9,645 nucleotides of DNA. Source: an uncultured Fretibacterium sp. (GTDB lineage: Bacteria; Synergistota; Synergistia; Synergistales; Aminobacteriaceae). The stretch spans positions 1-9,645 of the forward strand of contig NZ_CAUUWA010000078.1 of NCBI RefSeq assembly GCF_963548695.1. The letters are read 5' to 3'. How positions within the stretch are numbered: the stretch's first letter is position 1; each line of letters begins with the position of its first letter. Below, one piece after another: positions 1-6,837 of the stretch. The notes under the pieces are model-generated. The model was not told where the DNA came from, did no database searches, and saw nothing but the letters and a program-made list of their open reading frames with translations. A program made the position numbers and the translations under genes.

Positions 1-98
1 TTCTGCATGGTCTGGGCTGGCGGCACACGGTGGAACTGGACGAGGGGCTGCGCCGGACGTACGCCGCCTTTCTCTCGGGAAGACAAAGGGATTTTTAG
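1..98 (+). CDS. SDR-family sugar nucleotide epimerase/reductase, C-terminal fragment (possibly GDP-L-fucose synthase-like)
   Basis: Only the last 31 codons are present, read from base 3 to a TAG at 96-98. The peptide contains LGWRHTVELDEGLRRTYAAF. The pattern of a Gly-Trp, then a Leu-Asp/Glu-Glu-Gly-Leu/Ile, then Thr-Tyr-x-x-Phe is how extended short-chain dehydrogenases of the NAD-dependent epimerase type end; GDP-L-fucose synthase and related nucleotide-sugar enzymes are the closest matches I know. The Rossmann NAD-binding fold and the YxxxK active site lie outside the window, so substrate and reaction cannot be judged. The gene is followed by a 118-base gap with its own -10 box, so it probably belongs to a different transcript from nadE. 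The family call is moderate and the specific enzyme is a guess. Confidence 0.5.
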   Translation, partial: LHGLGWRHTVELDEGLRRTYAAFLSGRQRDF

Positions 99-168
99 GC
101 GGATGACCGCTTGCTGCCGTGCCCGCCGCTTGTAAATTGCGGGGAAATGAAATGGCCGGAGGTTGCGC

Positions 169-174
169 TATAAT
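169..174 (+). promoter_or_regulatory. Putative sigma-70-type -10 box (TATAAT) upstream of nadE
   Basis: A perfect TATAAT lies in a locally AT-rich patch (about 163-181) within otherwise GC-rich DNA, 42 bases before the nadE start. The -35 region is poor: about 16-17 bases upstream there is only ATGAAA/AATGAA (146-152). The promoter would be weak, activator-dependent, or reliant on the -10 alone. No convincing terminator for the upstream gene is seen in 99-168. Confidence 0.45.
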
Positions 175-201
175 AAAATATCCGGGGACTGTTGCCCCCT
201 T

Positions 202-209
202 GGGGAGGG
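202..209 (+). promoter_or_regulatory. Shine-Dalgarno sequence of nadE (GGGGAGGG)
   Basis: This purine-rich run lies 7 bases before the TTG at 217. It is the reason to accept a TTG as the nadE start. Confidence 0.6.
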
Positions 210-216
210 CTGAGGT

Positions 217-954
217 TTGACGTACATTCGCGACGCCGCCGGGGTGGCCGGATTTATCGAGAGATGGCTGAGGGAGCGGGCGGCCGAGGCCGGCGCGGTG
301 GGGATCGCCGTCGGACTGTCCGGCGGCATCGACTCCGCGGTCGTTGCCGCGTTGGCCCGGCGCGCGTTTGGACGAGACATGGCGGCGCTCGTCATGCCCT
401 GCCACAGCGATCCGTCGGATGAGGCGGACGCCCGACTGGTTGCGGACGCGCTGGACATTCCCTGCGAAAGGGTGGACCTTACCGCGGCTTACGACGCCCT
501 TGCCACGGAGCTGAGGAAAATCGGCGTACTCCAGGGGCCGGCCCTCTCCAACCTCAAGGCCCGCCTGCGGATGGCGTCTCTTTATGCCGTCGCCCAAGCC
601 CGTTCCCTGCTCGTCTGCGGGACGAGCAACAGGGCGGAGATAGCGACGGGCTATTTCACCAAGTTCGGGGACTCCGCCGCGGATCTCCTGCCCCTCGCGG
701 ACCTTCTGAAGGGAGAGGTGCGGGCCGTGGCGGCCCATCTCGGGGTGCCGGAGCGCATCATCCGGAAGGCGCCAACCGCCGGCTTCTGGGTGGGGCAGAC
801 GGACGAGGAGGAGATGGGGTTAACCTACGACGAACTGGACCGTTATCTGGCGACCGGCGACGCGGAGCCCGAGGTCAGGGAGCGCATCGAGACGAGGCGG
901 CGAAACAGCGAACACAAACGCCGTCCCGTTCCGATCTGCGTTCCCGAGGTCTAG
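217..954 (+). CDS. nadE: NH3-dependent NAD+ synthetase
   Basis: NadE catalyses the last step of NAD+ synthesis: deamido-NAD+ is adenylylated by ATP and then amidated with ammonia in the cytoplasm. The 245-residue product begins at a TTG with a strong upstream SD. It carries the N-type ATP pyrophosphatase P-loop SGGIDS at residues 35-40. It also has an NLKARLRM segment at 112-119, GTSNRAE at 135-141 and YFTKFGD at 146-152, which correspond to the family's NxKaRxRM, GTxNxxE and YFTKxGD motifs that bind deamido-NAD and ATP. It then has LLKGEV (163-168), a TAGFWVGQTDEEE segment and a C-terminal HKRRPVP typical of the family. The length fits the ammonia-dependent form. There is no N-terminal nitrilase-type glutaminase domain, so free ammonia (or a separate amidotransferase) should be the nitrogen donor. 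The gene probably has its own promoter and lies 103 bases before yebC. Confidence 0.95.
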   Translation: MTYIRDAAGVAGFIERWLRERAAEAGAVGIAVGLSGGIDSAVVAALARRAFGRDMAALVMPCHSDPSDEADARLVADALDIPCERVDLTAAYDALATELRKIGVLQGPALSNLKARLRMASLYAVAQARSLLVCGTSNRAEIATGYFTKFGDSAADLLPLADLLKGEVRAVAAHLGVPERIIRKAPTAGFWVGQTDEEEMGLTYDELDRYLATGDAEPEVRERIETRRRNSEHKRRPVPICVPEV

Positions 955-1045
955 GGCCGGGCGCGGACGTTCCGCGTCGTGAGGGTGGATTTTTGTCTAA
1001 AACAGGCGCCGTGTGTTTCGCAGTCGGCGCTTCATTTATGTTTAT

Positions 1046-1052
1046 GAGGTGA
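1046..1052 (+). promoter_or_regulatory. Shine-Dalgarno sequence of yebC (GAGGTGA)
   Basis: GAGGTGA sits 5 bases before the TTG at 1058-1060. It favours this start over a GTG at 1013, which would add 15 residues unlike the conserved family N-terminus. Confidence 0.65.
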
Positions 1053-1057
1053 TTTTT

Positions 1058-1810
1058 TTGTCGGGACACTCCAAATGGGCTAACATCAAACATCGCAAGG
1101 CCGCTCAGGATGCGAAGCGGGGCAATCTCTTCCAGAAACTTGTGCGCGCCATCATCATCGCGGCCAAGGAGGGCGGCGGAGATCCGGCGATGAACATGCG
1201 CCTGAAGACGGCGATCGAGAGGGCCAAGGCCGTCAGCGTCCCCATGGACAACATCATTCGGGGCATCAAGCGGGGGACGGGCGAGATCGACGGTGCCTCC
1301 TACGAGGAGCTGACCTACGAGGCGTACGGCCCGAACGGCATTGCGGTGCTGGTCGAGGTGCTCACGGACAACCGGAACCGCACGACGCCGGAGATCCGAG
1401 CCCTTCTGACGCGCAACGGCGGGCAGATGGGGGAGTCCGGGAGCGTATCCTGGATGTTCGAGCGCAAGGGGGTTCTCGAGGTCAAGGGCAAGGAGCTGGA
1501 CGAGGATGCCCTGATGTCCTGCGGGCTCGAGGCCGGGATGACGGACATGGAGTCCTCCGACGAGGGGTATACGCTTTATTGCGAGCCGGGGGACCTGGGG
1601 ACCCTTCAGGAGGCTCTGGAGAAGGCGAAGTACGCGGTGGAGAGCGCCGAGACCCCTATGGTTCCCAAAACGCCCGTCGAGATATCGGACGTTGAGGCGG
1701 CGCGGAAGATCATGCGCCTGATCGAGGTTCTCGAGGAGCACGACGACACTCAGAACGTCTATTCCAACTTCGATCTTTCCGACGAGGCTGCCGCCGGGCT
1801 CGAGGAGTGA
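1058..1810 (+). CDS. yebC: YebC/PmpR (TACO1) family ribosome-associated or regulatory protein
   Basis: The product is 250 residues when started at the TTG at 1058, which gives the highly conserved N-terminus M-SGHSKWANIKHRKAAQDAKR. Other hallmarks are EGGGDP near residue 50, the IKRGTGE segment, EELTYEAYGPNG, LTDNRNRT and NGGQMGESGSVSWMFE, all matching YebC/TACO1 proteins. The family was long annotated as a DNA-binding transcription regulator (PmpR in Pseudomonas). Later work on bacterial YebC and mitochondrial TACO1 supports a role in translation, easing ribosome stalling at proline-rich stretches; the label 'regulator' should therefore be treated cautiously. The gene often lies beside ruvC, as here, where its TGA overlaps the ruvC start. 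The start codon lies at the end of a seven-T run (1053-1059). I see no clear promoter in the 103-base gap upstream, so it may be co-transcribed with nadE or use a weak promoter. Confidence 0.93.
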   Translation: MSGHSKWANIKHRKAAQDAKRGNLFQKLVRAIIIAAKEGGGDPAMNMRLKTAIERAKAVSVPMDNIIRGIKRGTGEIDGASYEELTYEAYGPNGIAVLVEVLTDNRNRTTPEIRALLTRNGGQMGESGSVSWMFERKGVLEVKGKELDEDALMSCGLEAGMTDMESSDEGYTLYCEPGDLGTLQEALEKAKYAVESAETPMVPKTPVEISDVEAARKIMRLIEVLEEHDDTQNVYSNFDLSDEAAAGLEE

Positions 1811-2346
1811 TGGGCGGGGGGCGGCTGTGCCTGGGGATCGACCCAGGCCTTGCCCGGGTTGGCTACGGGGTCGTGGAGCGGCAGGGGAGCCGCTTGCGGG
1901 CCCTGACGTACGGGTGCGTCGAGACGAGCCCGAAGCTGCCCTTTACGCAAAGGCTCCTGCATATTTATGAGGCTTTGGGGGAGCAGCTCGAGCACTGCGC
2001 CCCCGATTTCATGTCCGTGGAGCGACTTTTTTTCGGGCGGAACATCACGACGGCGGAGTTCGTCTGGCAGGCCCGGGGGGTCGTGATGCTCCTGGCGGCC
2101 CGGAAGGGCCTTCCGGTCTTGGAGCCCAAGCCGAATCAGATAAAGTTGGCCGTGTGCGGGACCGGGGGGGCCGATAAGACCCAGGTGCAGCGGATGGTCC
2201 AACGTCTTCTGGGGCTCGACGCCATACCCTCTCCTGACGATGCGGCGGATGCCCTGGCCGCGGCGCTGGCCGGGCTTGCCTACTACGACTCGGCCTTCAG
2301 GCCGGAGGCGGAGCGCGCGGCCGTGTCCGGCGGAGACCTGCCATGA
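1810..2346 (+). CDS. ruvC: Crossover junction endodeoxyribonuclease RuvC
   Basis: RuvC is the dimeric Holliday-junction resolvase. It cuts two opposing strands symmetrically in the cytoplasm, working with RuvAB. The product is 178 residues from the ATG at 1810. The four acidic catalytic residues of this RNase H-like fold are all visible: Asp11 in GIDPGLARVGYG, Glu71 in VERLFFGRN, and Asp144 and Asp147 in SPDDAADALA. KPNQIKLAVCGTGGADKTQVQ is the usual DNA-contacting region. The start is TGATG, overlapping the yebC stop by one base; a GTG at 1807 directly before it would add one Met and cannot be excluded. GAGGAG at 1802-1807 is too close to be ideal, so translation probably depends on coupling to yebC. 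The end overlaps ruvA as ATGA. Confidence 0.96.
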   Translation: MGGGRLCLGIDPGLARVGYGVVERQGSRLRALTYGCVETSPKLPFTQRLLHIYEALGEQLEHCAPDFMSVERLFFGRNITTAEFVWQARGVVMLLAARKGLPVLEPKPNQIKLAVCGTGGADKTQVQRMVQRLLGLDAIPSPDDAADALAAALAGLAYYDSAFRPEAERAAVSGGDLP

Positions 2347-2963
2347 TCCGCTGCCTGACGGGGGAGGTCCTGAACGTCGTGGAGAACGCCGTGCTGTTGG
2401 ATGTCCACGGCATGGGGTTCGACGTGTTGTGTTCCCGGGGCGCCCTGGCGCTCTGTCGTGCGGGGGAGCGGGTGCGCCTGACGGTCTTCATGCAGGTGTC
2501 GGAGGCCGGGGCCTCGCTCTTCGGGTTCGCCGACGAGCGGGAGCGGGAGCTCTTCCTCAAAATCACGACGATCAAGGGGATCGGCGGCCGAACGGGAATG
2601 GCGATTCTGTCCGTTTTCTCCGTGGACGATATCCTTCGGGCCGTGTCCCTGGCCGACGTCGCCGCCTTTACGCGGGTTCCCGGCGTGGGACGCAAGACGG
2701 CAGAGCGGCTGTGTTTCGAGCTTCGGAACCTTCTCCCCGAGGCATTGACGGACTCCATCCCGACGGCCGGTGCGGGCCTTGCCGCGCCGTCGCGGACGGC
2801 GGACACGGTGGGGGAGGCCCTGCGCTCCCTCGGATTCGCACAGACGGATATCGGTCCGGTCCTGTCCGCTATCCGGGCCGCACGCGGCGAGGAATTTGAA
2901 CGCATGGACGAGGAGTCCCTTCTGAAGGCCGCTTTGAAGGAACTCCAGCAAGGGCTCCGTTAG
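2343..2963 (+). CDS. ruvA: Holliday junction branch migration protein RuvA
   Basis: RuvA tetramers bind the four-way junction and load the RuvB motor. The 206-residue product has the N-terminal OB-fold domain (residues 1-63, ending SLFGF), then two helix-hairpin-helix motifs, GIGGRTGMAIL (79-89) and VPGVGRKTAERL (112-123). A linker follows at about 130-150, then the C-terminal RuvB-binding helical domain containing EALRSLGF. Two oddities are visible. The first HhH motif has GGRTGM where most homologues have a GPKLAL-like sequence. In the acidic-pin loop, Glu54 aligns with E. coli Glu55, but Ala55 replaces Asp56. The ATG overlaps the ruvC stop (ATGA), implying translational coupling, and ruvB follows after 30 bases. 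Confidence 0.95.
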   Translation: MIRCLTGEVLNVVENAVLLDVHGMGFDVLCSRGALALCRAGERVRLTVFMQVSEAGASLFGFADERERELFLKITTIKGIGGRTGMAILSVFSVDDILRAVSLADVAAFTRVPGVGRKTAERLCFELRNLLPEALTDSIPTAGAGLAAPSRTADTVGEALRSLGFAQTDIGPVLSAIRAARGEEFERMDEESLLKAALKELQQGLR

Positions 2964-2993
2964 GGAAGCCGGTACGCGGAGGGACCCGGTACG

Positions 2994-4049
2994 ATGCAGG
3001 ACGATCGGTACGAAAACGAGCCCCGTTTTTTCTCGGCTCCCCGTTCTCAGGAGGATGTGACCGTCAGGCCCCGTTCCCTCGACGATTTCATCGGTCAGGA
3101 ACGGGTGCGCGAGAAGCTGAGGATCTATCTGGAGGCGGCCCGTGGGCGCGGAGAGCCCCTGGACCATATCCTCTTCTACGGACCTCCAGGGCTGGGCAAG
3201 ACGACGCTGGCGGGCATCATCGCCCAGGAGATGGGAGGCCAGCTGCGCACGACGACGGGGCCCGCGCTCGAGCGCGCCGGGGACCTCGCGGCGATCGTCT
3301 CGAACGTGGAGCCGGGCGACGTGCTGTTCATCGACGAGATCCACCGTATGCCGGCCCAGGTCGAGGAGATCCTCTACCCTGCGATGGAGGACTTCGCCCT
3401 TCACATCGTGGTGGGCAAGGGGCCCCTGGCGAAGACGATCGGGCTCTCCCTGCCGCGCTTTACGCTCTGCGGGGCGACGACCCGGCTGGGGCTCCTGACC
3501 TCGCCTCTGCGCGCCCGCTTCGGAATCGTCGAGCAGCTCGCCCTTTATACGGAGGAGGAACTGACCCGCATTGTCCTCAGGGCCGGCGGCGTCATGGAAA
3601 TTCAAATTCTCGGCGAGGCGGCGCGGGAGATTGCCCGGCGCGCGCGCGGGACACCCCGTGTTGCCCTGAGGCTCCTGCGCCGCGTTCGGGACGTCGCGGC
3701 GGTTCGGGGAGCGGGGAGCGTCGACGCGGAGGTCGCCGCCCGCGCCATGGACATGCTCGATGTCGACGCCGAGGGGTTGGACGAGGGGGACCGCCGTATC
3801 CTGCGGACGATCGTCGAGCTGTTCGACGGTGGCCCCGTCGGCCTCGGGACGATGGCGGCGGCCCTGAACGAGGACATGCAGACGATCGAGGACATCTACG
3901 AGCCCTACCTGATCCAGAAGGGCTTTCTGGAGCGGACCCCGCGTGGGCGCAGGGTGACGGGCAGCGCCTATGCCTATCTTGGGAAGCCGGTTCCGGGAGG
4001 GCGGGAGGGGCTCCTGTTGCCCTTTGGCGGGGAGGATGGGGAGGCATAG
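2994..4049 (+). CDS. ruvB: Holliday junction branch migration DNA helicase RuvB
   Basis: RuvB is the AAA+ hexameric motor that pulls duplex DNA through the RuvA-bound junction using ATP. The product is 351 residues, close to family length. Visible motifs are RPRSLDDFIGQ (25-35), Walker A GPPGLGKTT (63-71), GPALERAGDLAAI (89-101), and Walker B with the DEIH box (LFIDEIH, 111-117). These are followed by PAMEDFALHIVVGKGP, the sensor-1 region GATTR (160-164) and SPLRARFG (170-177), whose Arg173 aligns with the known arginine finger. The C-terminal winged helix ends in EDIYEPYLIQKGFLERTPRGR, a strongly conserved segment. The ATG is preceded by GGAGGGA (2978-2984) at a 9-base spacing. It completes a ruvCAB cluster, an arrangement seen in Clostridia and relatives. 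Confidence 0.97.
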   Translation: MQDDRYENEPRFFSAPRSQEDVTVRPRSLDDFIGQERVREKLRIYLEAARGRGEPLDHILFYGPPGLGKTTLAGIIAQEMGGQLRTTTGPALERAGDLAAIVSNVEPGDVLFIDEIHRMPAQVEEILYPAMEDFALHIVVGKGPLAKTIGLSLPRFTLCGATTRLGLLTSPLRARFGIVEQLALYTEEELTRIVLRAGGVMEIQILGEAAREIARRARGTPRVALRLLRRVRDVAAVRGAGSVDAEVAARAMDMLDVDAEGLDEGDRRILRTIVELFDGGPVGLGTMAAALNEDMQTIEDIYEPYLIQKGFLERTPRGRRVTGSAYAYLGKPVPGGREGLLLPFGGEDGEA

Positions 4050-4080
4050 GACGCCCCGTTCAGGATAATGTATCGTTGCC

Positions 4081-4087
4081 GGGAGGT
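4081..4087 (+). promoter_or_regulatory. Shine-Dalgarno sequence of the spoIID-like gene (GGGAGGT)
   Basis: GGGAGGT ends 7 bases before the TTG at 4095. An upstream in-frame ATG at 4068 has only a weak AGGAT three bases before it. This site therefore selects the TTG and gives a compact signal peptide. Confidence 0.6.
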
Positions 4088-4094
4088 ATCCGAG

Positions 4095-5624
4095 TTGCTT
4101 TTCGAGAGGGGAAAATTACGGAAGCTCTTGGGGATGCTTTTGGCCGCAGTGGGGCTTCTGAGCTGTTCCGTGTGCGCCGAGGCCCGTGACGCCTATGTGC
4201 GCCTGGCGGCGGGGGGAACGTTTGTCGTCGAGGGAGAGCGGGGGCTCAGCCTGCTGGCCGGGGGCGGTCAGGAGCGAGAGCTCGGCAGGTCGGCCACCAT
4301 AACCCTCCGGGGTGGGAAGGCGTTGGTAGGAAAACATGCTTTTCCGCTTCCGGCCCGCATCCTCAGTTCGGGGCTCCTGCGCTTCAACAGGCGGAGTTAC
4401 CGCGGGGATTTCCTCCTGACGCGGAATGGATTGCTGAACGTACTGGATCTGGAGGATTATCTCCGTGGGGTGCTCCCCGCCGAGGTGGGGGCGAAATGGC
4501 CCATGGAGGCCCTTCGGGCCCAGGCCATCATCTCCCGCACCTATATTCTGAGGCAGAGTCTCAATCGCTCATCCCGTGGCTATGACGTCACGGACTCGGT
4601 GTCCGATCAGGTCTATCGTGGGGCTGGGGTGGAGACCGCTCGGACGAATCAGGCCGTGCAGAGCACCGCGGGCGAGGTCCTGATTTACGGCAAGGACCTC
4701 GCCTTCACGCCGTTTCACTCGGACAGTGGGGGGCATACGGCGAACAACTCCGACGTTTGGGGCAGAATCCTGCCCTACCTGGGAGGGGTTCCGGAGCCCA
4801 GGGACTACCAGTCCCCGAACGCGTTCTGGACGGCCAGGATCCCACGGGCCCGTATCGAGGCCGCACTGGCGAAGATCGGCGGGAAGGTCGGCACGGTGTC
4901 CGAGATCCGGATCGCCGGGATTGACAAGGGGGGCCGGTCGACGGCGCTGACCTTCATCGGGCCCGGCGGGAGCAAGACGGTCAAGTCCAGCCTTTTTCGC
5001 ATGGCCGTAGGACCGAATCTGTTGAAAAGCACCATGCTGACGTCGGGCTCCGGGCCCATATCGAGCTCGGCCCCGAAGCGGCCGTCGCCTCCTGTCCCCT
5101 CCTTGGTCGACGGCGTTGCCCTGCCCGAGGTCAGGGAATCCGACTGGGTTCCCGATGCGTCCGAAGCTGCGGACGGCGGCCTGCCTCGCGTTCCGGTGCC
5201 GACCTCGAACGAGCCCCTGTCCCCTGCGCAGGAGAAGCGCCTGACGAGCATGACCGCGGACGGCGTCTTTACGACGGCGGAGCTTATCGACATGCTGACG
5301 AACCCCGACAAGAAAAAGGGCTATCTCTATCTTGGCTTCCAAAGGAAAGGAAAGGGAAAGCCTGCCCCGCAACCGGCGGCGAATCCTCCCCGTAAGGTGG
5401 TCGTTCCGCCTGCTCCTGTCCCTGCTCGCCCTTCTCCGCCGCCCCTTTCCGGAGGGGGGGCCATCGTGCGGGATGGGGATGTCTTTATCTTCCGCGGAAG
5501 GGGATGGGGACATGGGGTTGGGCTCTCCCAGTGGGGGGCCTTGACCCTGGCCGGGGAGGGGTGGACTGCGGAGCGCATTCTGGAGCATTATTATCCGGGG
5601 ACCCACGTGAAGAGCTCTCGATGA
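4095..5624 (+). CDS. SpoIID/LytB-domain protein, predicted exported peptidoglycan lytic transglycosylase
   Basis: The product is 509 residues from the TTG at 4095 (518 if the ATG at 4068 is used). The N-terminus has basic residues, a hydrophobic stretch (KLLGMLLAAVGLL), then CAEA-RDAY, a plausible signal-peptidase site; an LLSC sequence could alternatively be a weak lipobox. The SpoIID domain is clear: EDYLRGVLPAEV (about 120-131), with Glu130 matching the catalytic Glu of SpoIID. It continues with WPMEALRAQAIISRTYIL, SDQVYRG, FHSDSGGHT and VWG, and finally GRGWGHGVGLSQWGA (468-482) and HYYPGT near the C-terminus. SpoIID trims denuded glycan strands during spore engulfment; non-sporulating lineages keep related domains, presumably for wall remodelling. 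Two features are unusual. About 135 residues, proline-rich at both ends (roughly 319-455), split the domain before the GRGWGHG strand. The zinc-ligand Cys residues of sporulation SpoIID are absent. queA overlaps the stop. Confidence 0.88.
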   Translation: MLFERGKLRKLLGMLLAAVGLLSCSVCAEARDAYVRLAAGGTFVVEGERGLSLLAGGGQERELGRSATITLRGGKALVGKHAFPLPARILSSGLLRFNRRSYRGDFLLTRNGLLNVLDLEDYLRGVLPAEVGAKWPMEALRAQAIISRTYILRQSLNRSSRGYDVTDSVSDQVYRGAGVETARTNQAVQSTAGEVLIYGKDLAFTPFHSDSGGHTANNSDVWGRILPYLGGVPEPRDYQSPNAFWTARIPRARIEAALAKIGGKVGTVSEIRIAGIDKGGRSTALTFIGPGGSKTVKSSLFRMAVGPNLLKSTMLTSGSGPISSSAPKRPSPPVPSLVDGVALPEVRESDWVPDASEAADGGLPRVPVPTSNEPLSPAQEKRLTSMTADGVFTTAELIDMLTNPDKKKGYLYLGFQRKGKGKPAPQPAANPPRKVVVPPAPVPARPSPPPLSGGGAIVRDGDVFIFRGRGWGHGVGLSQWGALTLAGEGWTAERILEHYYPGTHVKSSR

Positions 5625-6745
5625 GTGCCGTCACAATGAGTGCCATCGAGCGACGGGCCTTTGCGCACGAGGATCTCTTCGACCTGAGTGCCTACGACTA
5701 CCCCTTGCCTGAGGAGCGGATCGCCCAGGCGCCAGCGGAGCCGCGGGACTCGTCCCGCCTCCTGAGCTGGAGCGTCGGGAGCGGAGCGGTCGAACATCGT
5801 CGGTTCCGTGATATCCTTGACTATCTGAGGCCGGACGACCTCCTGGTCCTGAACGATACGCGCGTGCTGCCCGCCCGGCTGCTGGGAAAACGCCTGCCCG
5901 GCGGGGGCGCCGCGGAGGTGCTGCTTCTGAGTCCCTGTTCCTCGGACTTCCAGGTATGGAGGGCCCTGGTCAGGCCGGGGCGCAAGCTGCGGCCGGGGAC
6001 GCAGGTCTTGGTAGGGGACAGGGTCCTCGGGATCGAGACACAGGAGGACGAGGGGGTTCGCATCGTCCGGGTCGGAACGGGACGTCAGGATGTCCTGGCC
6101 TTTCTGGACGCCTTCGGACGCGTCCCCCTGCCCCCCTACATCGGCGGAGACCGGGACTGGCGAGAGGAGTATCAGACGGTCTTCGCCCTCAGGGAGGGGT
6201 CGGTGGCGGCCCCGACAGCGAGCCTGCATTTCACGCGGGAACTCCTGCAGGACATCGACGCCATGGGGGTTCACAGGGCATGGGTGACCCTTCATGTCGG
6301 TCTCGGGACCTTTCGTCCCGTGAAGGCGCCGGATATCCGGCAGCACGTCATTCACGACGAGTACTGCGAGGTCCCACGGGATACAGCCGAGGCCGTGGAG
6401 GAATGCCGCCGGCGCGGAGGCCGGGTCGTCGCCGCGGGGACGACCGTGGCCCGCACCCTGGAGTCCATGGCCGTCGAAGGAGGCGGGGTCCGCCCCGGTT
6501 GTTTGGATACCAGCCTCTTTATCTATCCGGGATTCGATTTTCGCGTCGTCGATGCCCTGATCACGAATTTTCATCTACCGAAGAGCTCGCTCCTGATGCT
6601 TGTGGCGGCGTTCGCCGCGGGATTGGGGGGCTGGAGGGGCGAGGAGGAAAGGGCTCTGTCCGCCCTGCACGGGATCTACGCCTCGGCCGTCGCCGAGGGG
6701 TATCGATTCTTCTCGTTTGGCGACGCCATGTTCCTCTATCAATGA
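5621..6745 (+). CDS. queA: S-adenosylmethionine:tRNA ribosyltransferase-isomerase
   Basis: QueA transfers and isomerises the ribosyl group of SAM onto preQ1 in the anticodon wobble position of GUN tRNAs, giving epoxyqueuosine. The 374-residue product shows YPLPEERIAQAPAEPRDSSRLL, VLNDTRVLPARLLGKR (about 76-91), YQTVFA, GSVAAPTASLHFT (193-205), HVGLGTFRPV, VVAAGTTVARTLE, TSLFIYPGFDF, LITNFHLPKSSLLMLVAA and the terminal YRFFSFGDAMFLYQ. All are family signatures. The start is the ATG at 5621, overlapping the spoIID-like stop (ATGA). A second ATG at 5636 is possible, since the first 15-20 residues are not conserved. The frame stays open upstream to 5504, but that stretch lies inside the conserved end of the preceding gene. 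tgt, which often follows queA, is not here, so preQ1 insertion must be encoded elsewhere. Confidence 0.96.
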   Translation: MSAVTMSAIERRAFAHEDLFDLSAYDYPLPEERIAQAPAEPRDSSRLLSWSVGSGAVEHRRFRDILDYLRPDDLLVLNDTRVLPARLLGKRLPGGGAAEVLLLSPCSSDFQVWRALVRPGRKLRPGTQVLVGDRVLGIETQEDEGVRIVRVGTGRQDVLAFLDAFGRVPLPPYIGGDRDWREEYQTVFALREGSVAAPTASLHFTRELLQDIDAMGVHRAWVTLHVGLGTFRPVKAPDIRQHVIHDEYCEVPRDTAEAVEECRRRGGRVVAAGTTVARTLESMAVEGGGVRPGCLDTSLFIYPGFDFRVVDALITNFHLPKSSLLMLVAAFAAGLGGWRGEEERALSALHGIYASAVAEGYRFFSFGDAMFLYQ

Positions 6746-6747
6746 AA

Positions 6748-6771
6748 AAATATCGAAAAAAGAAATATCGA
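6748..6771. repeat. Two direct copies of AAATATCGA in an AT-rich island after queA
   Basis: AAATATCGA occurs at 6748-6756 and again at 6763-6771, a spacing of 15 bases, within an A-rich patch directly after the queA stop. Both copies are on the same face-to-face orientation and do not form a hairpin. It could be a regulatory site or chance in a low-complexity patch. Confidence 0.3.
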
Positions 6772-6837
6772 GTGGAGATCTGTTGGTGACCGTGAGGAAG
6801 GAGAGGGAAGACGGATGGGTGGGGAGTGCCTGAGCCG

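Noticed and set aside
99..130. GCGG-ATGA-CCGC hairpin after the upstream epimerase-like gene
   Set aside because: A four-base stem with no following T-run is not a convincing terminator.
962..994. Hairpin CGCGGA-CGT-TCCGCG after nadE as an intrinsic terminator
   Set aside because: The stem is only 6 bp with a 3-base loop, and the T-run (990-994) begins 13 bases after it, too far for a standard terminator.
875..1741. A 288-codon open frame on the - strand opposite yebC
   Set aside because: It is a shadow of the strongly conserved yebC.
2283..3605. A 440-codon open frame on the - strand opposite ruvA and ruvB
   Set aside because: It lies over two genes with complete family motifs, and its translation is basic, low in structure and without a recognisable domain.
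4569..5606. A 345-codon open frame on the - strand opposite the spoIID-like gene
   Set aside because: The + strand carries the conserved SpoIID motifs. The antisense product shows no domain, and no convincing start site was seen.
5504..5620. Upstream extension of queA by 39 codons
   Set aside because: The extension overlaps the conserved GRGWGHG and HYYPGT end of the spoIID-like gene in another frame and does not resemble QueA. The ATG at 5621 gives a normal N-terminus.
5560..5640. preQ1 riboswitch upstream of queA
   Set aside because: queA starts within the end of the preceding coding region with no leader, so there is no room for an untranslated aptamer here.
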